A stretch of 64,000 nt of DNA from Rhyacichthys aspro (Eukaryota > Chordata > Actinopteri > Gobiiformes > Rhyacichthyidae), in assembly GCA_036850595.1 (NCBI GenBank), contig CM072154.1, positions 16,561,330 to 16,625,329 on the forward strand, in the 5' to 3' direction. Position 1 is the stretch's first letter. Each line of letters starts with the position of its first letter. The position numbers and the translations under genes were made by a program. Shown here one piece after another: positions 51,301 to 59,665 of the stretch. The notes under the pieces were generated by a model. That model was not told the origin of the DNA, searched no databases, and saw only the letters and a list, made by a program, of their open reading frames with translations.

Positions 51301-54300
51301 GGCTTATGGTGAAATAAAACAGCTTAATCCTTCTACTACATTACAGGTTCTATCTGAACTCCATTCACTATGTGTGAATAAATCAGATGTATAAAACAGA
51401 TTATGATTCTAATTATCTTGAAATGTAGAATTGTGAGACAGTCAAAAATATAAAAAAAAGTTCAGAAAGGCCTCTATAAAAATGAAATAAATAAAAAATG
51501 TACCTGCTGCTCTTTATGCTGCATTGTAAAAGCAACAAACTTCCATTGACACACTGTCCTATTACAGTGGACAGGGCCAGCCCTTTTTTATTATTATATT
51601 ATCTTTATTAATCATATATAGGATAACAATTATTAATAAAGGAATAGTATCTTAACAGAAAAGCACAAACACTAGAACAGCAGAACACCTCCCAGTACTG
51701 CTCCTCCCCTCAGGCTTTCCCTGTGCTGCTAACACACCATGAAATCTCACACACTCACAACACATTTGCATGACATTATCGCTGAAGTGCTATAAAACTG
51801 TTGTCTAAATAGCAACAGCAGACATGTGTTTGTGCACTCTATACAAGTAAAGCAAGGCTACAAAGCTAATGTCAGTGCCCATTGTGCCGCTTGCGAAAGA
51901 CATTGCTTCATCAGTGGGCTGTAAAATGGTGAATATTAGCATTTATATGTCAGGGAAAAAGAATCCCTCCATTTATACGAGTGGAGGCTACAGCAGTGTG
52001 TGATTGTAATGATCTCTGGTGTGGTGCCGTAGGATTAGCATGGTAATCATGGAGCATGTTGACACACTCTTAGTCAGATTGATGTGTTTGTTCGAGGGGT
52101 TCAGCGCTACACCGCTTTACAAACCAACCAACTGCATTAACCGCCCGCTACTAATCTGCGACTTAATGGCTTTCTGCACTGATGTTGTTCCCATGCACAA
52201 TGTTTTATTCAAATGCTTACTCAGTCAATTTGTGATAAGTGTTGAGATCTATCACTGTTACTTTCCCTTACACTAATGCTCCGTCCAAGTCAATGTAGTT
52301 GTGTGTGAAGAGGTAGTTTTTCACCCGCAATTACCCTCAAAGTATTATCTTATTTGACTGTCTCGAACTAAACTAATAAGACAAGACGCCGTTTCAGAAA
52401 CTATGAATGATGCTGACCCCAAGGACAACTCTAACATATGCACTGCAACAATGACAAGGATCAGCTGTAGAACGGATGGCTATAAAAATTCAGCCAAGAG
52501 CCACAGGAAAAACGGGATTGCTCTTCATTTCCATTTTTGCTCCCCTGTTTCACGCTATTTTAAAAAATTCATGTGTACTGATGTGCACATATCTAAGGCT
52601 GTAATTGTAGCCCCGAAATCCTGTCTGGATCTGATCGCAGCTTTTTAAAGCCTCACAGTTGATGATTTGCATTTGTCTAGAACACAGTTTTTACTTTGGC
52701 TGTATTCTCGATGCTCAGTCTGGGTACACGCAGCATACATAACCAAACAAATCAAAGCTGCAGCTGCTCAAAGAGTCTGACTCAAAAGTAATGATGCAGG
52801 GTGCATATATTTTGCATGCTCCTACATGACACTGCATGAACCCAATGATGTTGTGGCTTCCTGAAGCAGACAGTGTGCATCCTTATGCTTGGTTCTGCTA
52901 AAAGGACAGATGTGATGCTATGGTGAAGATGACAACAAACCATTATGAAGTCTTTCCTGTTACTGCACACATCCTACGCCCAGACTCTCACATTGCTCCT
53001 TGATGTCAGAGTCTCAGACTGCGGCATCACAGGGCACTGAGACGGAAAATACAGTGATTGTTTCTGGAAAAATAGAGGGGCTTAGATGCAAAAGAAAGAC
53101 AGAGCAAAGGGAGAGAGACAGAGATCACTAAAGCAGACAACTTTAAGGTCACTGTGTGACTATGGGCTCAAGGGAGACTAGCAGCGTAACGGCTCCACTG
53201 AGAACTCCTGATTTAGTGGATATATAAGTGAGTGAGTGAGTGGATAAGAGAGGAATCAAGTAAGAGAGAGTGAGCACTGGGCTGAACCATAAAGTCTCAC
53301 CTTGTTCTGCACCATGCACACACAGCACTCCAGCTGTCATCCTGCTACGCTTTCTTCTCCATCAGGGCCACTGGGAACATGCATCATTCATGAGCAGGGA
53401 CTTATTTGGCTGCGTCATCTCTTCACGTATGTGTCAATAACTTTTTGAGAATGTGAAGCCTTTTCTTACGCCCCAAATGTTTAATGTAAAATAACATTTC
53501 TCTTTGCCAAAGTGACAATCTAACTTCAACTATATTATAAACTGCATCACTTTAAAATTAATTAAAGCTGACACAAGAAAAAGAGCAACTGCCGGAGAGT
53601 GTGAATATGAAAAGGTAATTATCTAAGAAGTGCTATGTCCTGCCCTCATACCATTAGCCCTGCCGCTCTGTCTCCTAAGTGCCAGTGTCGCAGCCTGCTG
53701 TGAGGCTGCCTGCTGTGAAGGTCACCCTCCCTGCAGCTATGGATTACACAACGCACACTCAGGCAGAATACGATACTGCCCTTGAGGGAGGTCTGGGGTT
53801 CAGGCTGGCAAAAAGAGTCCTCTGAACCTTCTGGACCCTACCGTGGCTAGCAGGTGTGATAATGTAGCTCTCTGAGACAAAAAAGGACATCTGTCTCTTT
53901 CTATTGGGGTGATACAACCACCTGCATGCCCAACCTGCCCTTGGCACAAACCTGCAAAACTGTATAAATTTTGTGCATCTGAACACCATTTAGAGGGGTT
54001 AACATCAGCCCCAAGTAAGTCACAACTCCCCCAGAAACTCAAGAAGGAAAGTAACCCCATTGTCATCATCAGAACCAAGATCCTCCAGAACACGTCTAGG
54101 ACAACACTTTTTATCTTCCAAATTGGTGGAATGTATGGGACTTTGCATTTGAATTTAACAGTCTCTAAAGTTCACTCTTTGGGAGTCAGTAAAGTTAAAA
54201 TATACACAAGCACATCTACACATACGCTTGGCAGACTGTGGTGTCCTTCGCTGGCTTCGCTCTCTCTGCTGTGACCTTAATTTGTTTTGTCTTGAGTAGG

Positions 54301-57300
54301 AGTGCCCACTGGGCAGCTAATGCCCCTCAGGGGGACTAAGTGACAGAACGTATGAACATTATTTTATGGCTCTGAGCATATGCAGAGAGCACAGAAGAGA
54401 AATGAAGAGTAAATCTATCAGAGAAGAGCTGAGAAATATTAGCTAAATCAAATACATGTATTAAGGCTTGAATTTTATCTTTTTTTTCCCAGAATATAAG
54501 TGATTATGGATACTTCTTGACTATATCAAACTGTATATGGTCCCAAATCCTTTCATTCAACTTTTAAAATAATGAAATAATGGGTAAGGTTCCATTAAAT
54601 AGTGACTCTGAATGTTAATTTTGATGATGCTTCAATCAATCACTCAGCCCTGAAGTGTCAGTGGGTTTTTTTGGTTGGCTACAGCTATGTTCAGAGGTTT
54701 AGACAGAGGAGACAGGAAAGAGAGAAACTAAAGCTGAGAATGCTGGATGCAGGGCAACCAATAAAGCCAAAGAACACAAGCTGTCTCCCTGCTGGCTAAT
54801 CCTCTAATGAAGATTTGTGGCAGTGGCTGGCTGGTGATTATTGGCCCAGCATTCAGACAAAAAACGTCTTCTGTGAAACTGTAAATACTATTTCTCAAAT
54901 AGTATTTACACACGCAATCACATGTATAGATGAAAAAAGATGACTGACAAAATACAAAAACTGTGTGGTAATGAACGCATCAGGGTTGATGTTCTGTCAA
55001 ACCCCTGATGCTTAGTTAGAAAACAATCCCATTACAAGCCCGAACATTAACCAACATTATTCAGATGTGAAGAATGCAATGTGAAGTCACTTATGCTCAC
55101 GCTGTTATTCCTGTCTCATTGGGCCAAGCACATGGATTCTGACTATGCTAATTTTATGGAAATGCTCACTTCCTTGTTTCCTCTCTGCCTTTCATTTGTT
55201 ACAGTTTAAAAATGTTATTTTTGCCCCATTGGTCTACGAGTTTGACAGAGCAGGGAGCTGTGGTGAACAGTATTCTCTTAAAGACATACAAAGTGACAAC
55301 AGGACATTGAGAACTTTTGTAAATGACAGACACTAAAATAGTGCCCTCTAATAGGAGCTGGTAGCATGTATCGTGTGACCAGTGCTGACATAGTAACATA
55401 CTGTAAATGGATGACCTCAGATACCACATTACCTGTTTGTCCCTTACAGCCTTCTAATCCATACTTCTGGCACCTTACATGATCCTGCCTCCACCCCCCT
55501 CCCCCACTCCCCCGCGGCAAGGGCAGGGTGCTGTGCTGCAGGTCCTGGCAGAGCCCCTCTCTTGCCTCAGTTTCTCTCTGAGGGGTAGGGCTAGTGTGGA
55601 GACAGGTGCGCATACCAGACGCCTGCCCTAAGACCTGCCCCACGCGGATCCTATAACTACCTGTTAGTCTCATCCAACCAAAGAAACCTGCTGCTAGCTG
55701 TTACCTCAGTGCTTCTCAATGGGCAGGCCAACACAGTGTGCAGGTCTAAGCTTTAATAGTTACACCTTTTCATCACTCTGCAGTCTCTCTGCATCTCATT
55801 AGGCCTTGTTTTACACGCACTGGAGCAGATTTGTTTGGCAGGAGAGAGGCATCAGGGGTGTGGATTTAGGCTATTTTGAGCAATCCATGTAACATTAAGG
55901 ATTAAACGCTATAGCTCAAGGCTACTTGGAAGTAAAAGCTAATACTGTTCATTTAGATTGCCTGGAAAACTCTGTATATGGAGAGCAGACAGATGAAGTG
56001 AGACTGTGAGCAACTGCCCCAGTGTTCACTAAGCCCCACTAACTAAGATGGTTATTTTCAATGGTTTGTTGGCTTGTGGGTACTCAAAACTTTCTTACAT
56101 CTCTGTTTACCTGTTTTTACCATAGAGCCAACTCTTTGAGTCCTTTGCACCAGCAGACTTATGTTTCAACCACTGCACTGCCTCAGTGGTGAGCTCATAC
56201 ACAAGGAATGACACAGTCCACAATCCTGGGTAAAAAATGTAACAAAAATGACAAAGAAAGAAAAAAAGTTTTTAAGGTATTATCATATATTTAATTGCAC
56301 TCTATGGGGTAATCCTTTCTGAGCCACATGAGATTTTTGTGAGTGACCACTTGTTTAATGCTGACATCATGACATGGCAAAGATATACCTAGTTCACCTA
56401 AAACATACATACTGTTCATACATTAGGTTCAGGCTGTAGTCTACTCACATTGCCTTGTTATATGAGTCAGATTATACACATAGACTCTGGCAGAGTCAAA
56501 TCTGTTGGGCTGCAGCATCCATTTCTCCCTGTGGGCCAGATTTAACAGGAAAGACTGTCATCCTACTCTGTTTCTGTCAGGCTCGTCTTGTAGTTTGCCT
56601 CTGTATTATTTCTTAAAACACAGCCTCAAATCTCTCCTTCTTCTCCATTCTGTCTATCCTTTGGTTGCTTCATCTGCTCTAACCACGCTCTGATGAGGTG
56701 ACCTTGCTGCATCTCAAGGAGAATTGATTTTTCTTTTGGTCTTTGTGTGAAATTGTATCTTAACAGTGCTCTGAGGAATATCCTCTGCGCTGCAAAGCTG
56801 GATGGAGCTACTTCTCTTTCATGAAGACACTTTTCACTCCATTTTTATCTTGTGTCTCCCTTCTTCCAGTTCCACTACATCCTCTTTCTCTCTTCTCTTC
56901 CAAGCACACAGAAATAGAGCGGCATGATTAATGCAACATCTATCGCCGCCAAACGTTAGCTTTGCTCAACCTTTTTATGCTTGGCTGCTGGAAATTGTTA
57001 TTTGTGTCTATTCCAACAGAGTTATGGAATAATCACATTTTTTGTTGTAGACCCGCAGTGTTTGTATTAAAAAGGACAAAATCTTATCTTTGATCTTCAG
57101 TGTGTGTTCTCTCAGTTCAACTGAGTCCTGTGTAAAGCGTTAAAAGACAAGTGACTACTGCACCCTTAGATGTGAGTTATTGGCAGGTTGAGAGGATGTT
57201 AAGGTAAAATATCAACCTGTATGAGGCATACATTCGATTATGTCAGCTCCTGACCTCGCTTCGAAATGTCATTCTCAGTGTTTGCTGTACTTGTAAGAAC

Positions 57301-59581
57301 TGCATCATGCAAAATGAAACAAGGTCACATAATTTTCTGTATCATGGCTTAGCAATGACTGCAATTTAATGTTTAACACATGTACAATACTGTTGAATAT
57401 TGCAATAACAATAATAATAAATTAATTAAATAAATAAGTTCCCTTTTGAAAGTAAAAATATTTTACAAGAAATAAAAACATTTTTATTGCGCTAATGTAT
57501 TTGTGCTTTGTGCTCGCTCCTTCTGATGGGCTGAAGATATTCATGAATGTCTTTGTGATATTGTGCTTGTTCATATTGTTACATTTTGAAAATTATTGTG
57601 CATCCCCAGTTTGTATAGGTACTAAGTTCCATATATAACCTAATAAGAACATAATATAAGGACAGATAACTTGAACAGGCCCCAGTGGCACTACATACAA
57701 ACACTTGAGCGCTGTAGTCTGGAGATCATCTGTGCCTCTTTCCACTTGGTGATCACAGTAACTGTTGAAGCATGCAAAACCTTTCCAGAGTCCAAATCCC
57801 AGGTGTCTTGTAGCCCCAGGATTCCCAGTAAGTAGTCAACCAGGCTGCCTGAAGAATGCACTAATATGACACCATAATCATGCAGGTGTATTTTTGTGCT
57901 TCACAGAGCAGCAGCAGCCCAGGCCCATGTTCTAATCCACGAGTAGGCATCTGGGCATAGTTTAAGGTTGGATAGGGCCCATGGTGGTGGCAGGTGCAGC
58001 ACTGATGTGTGTCACATAAGCATATATTCAATACAGTGGTCCCTCGTTTATCGCGGGGGTTACGTTCCAAAAATAACCCGCAATAGGCAAAATCTGCAAA
58101 GGAGTCAGCTTTATTTTTTACAATTATTATATATGTTTTAAGGCTGTAAAACCCTCACCACACACTTTATACACTTTTCTCAGACAGGCATTAACATTTT
58201 CTCACATTTCTCTCTTGTTTAAACACTCTCAAAGTTCAAACTTTAGCATCTTCCTCTGCCTTTTGGGTGCGACCGCAGGTGCCTTTGTCGGTGCAGAACG
58301 TTTCGTCGACATTGTGGGTTTTGTCGGGAGAAAACTTGCAAATATACAGCACTTCAGAGTCACACTGCTAGTGATCGAACATTTATGTAAATTTGGCAAG
58401 CCGAACACATTCTGTACTGTACAGGAGACACGGCACGGAGGAGATTGATTGACAATGGTCTACAGTCCCTTAGCCAATCAGGACGCAGAACACAATGTGC
58501 GAGTTCTCCCTTAGCCAATCAGGACGCAGAACACAATGCACGTTCAAAAAGCACGCAAAATTGTACAAAAAAAATCTGTGAAACAGCGAGGCCGCGAAAG
58601 GTGAACCGCGTTATAGCGAGGGACCACTGTAGTCAAGTTATGGAAAAGTCCAAGGTGTTTACAGTCAGTTTTCTGTGGAACAAAAAGAACGTCAGTCTAT
58701 AATTTATAAATAAAAGTCATACATATTGTTGTGGCTTTCTGACTTTAACTTTTGGTGAATGCTCCCTGACGGACGGCACTGCAGTGAGGCCAGTGAAGCA
58801 GTAGGAGTCTGAGAAACACACAGCTCCACCTCCATCCACTCTGCAGCTCTACACGCACTGATGGGCCCTCCACACACAGATGCACTCACAGACACAATGG
58901 GTAGCCATCCCACCAGTCCAATAACAGGCCTATTCATTAGAGTCTCTTACAGACAGTATTGACAACCTGCTGACACACAGTCACTCCAGCATAAACAAAT
59001 GGAGCAATGGAGAAGAGCAGAGGTGGGAGGGGAGCAGGGAGACCTCTTCTAAAGGTGTTTTCAATGTGGAATCCACTCCATAAACCAGGACAAAGACAGA
59101 TTTGATATAGTCAGAGAATGCAAGAGAAAATGTGTTGCTTATATTGTGATTCCCACAAACAAACAAAGGCTAAAGTCACTACTGACCTAACATTTGTCTT
59201 AAAGCCATACTCAATCCTCTGCTTCAATAAAAATACACTGTGTCCCATGAGGTTGTCTATTGCCCAAGAAATGGACAAAACGTGGTCAATAGTGTTTTCC
59301 TTTTCCTATTTACTAACCCTGCACCCCAGACTACTCCTTACATGTGTGGCCTCTTCTAATTACTGCTCTGGGAATAAGCCGTCTTCTTGAGCAGATAGTG
59401 CAGAGCTATTAAGGTAAAATGGGTCAAGTGCAATTGAGTTTCTCGTTATACAATACTATGTCACACCCTTTGCCCCATGCCAAGAAAATATTTTCACTGA
59501 ATAGAAATCCAATAGTGTATAAAATAATATTGAAAAATCTAAAACCACTGCTACTCTTGTATATCTTGTTTTTATTTTCAA

Positions 59582-59665
<84 letters not shown>

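Larger units (their letters stand above)
58034..58629. mobile_element. Tigger/pogo-type miniature DNA transposon with TA target duplication
   Basis: The element starts cagtggtccctcgtttat and ends gcgagggaccactg, giving inverted ends, and TA flanks it on both sides (58032-58033 and 58630-58631). Such CAGTGGTCCCTCG termini with TA duplications fit the Tigger/pogo branch of Tc1/mariner. It is 596 bp, far too short for a full transposase gene. It keeps a short N-terminal transposase-like frame on the minus strand and a 29-bp direct repeat. It lies in znf385a intron 1. Confidence 0.8.

Noticed and set aside
53800..54093. Minus-strand frame with a signal-peptide-like start (MFWRILVLMMTMGLLSF)
   Set aside because: There is no clear donor, no family resemblance, and overlapping open frames occur on the other strand. 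Hydrophobic starts are common by chance in AT-rich DNA.
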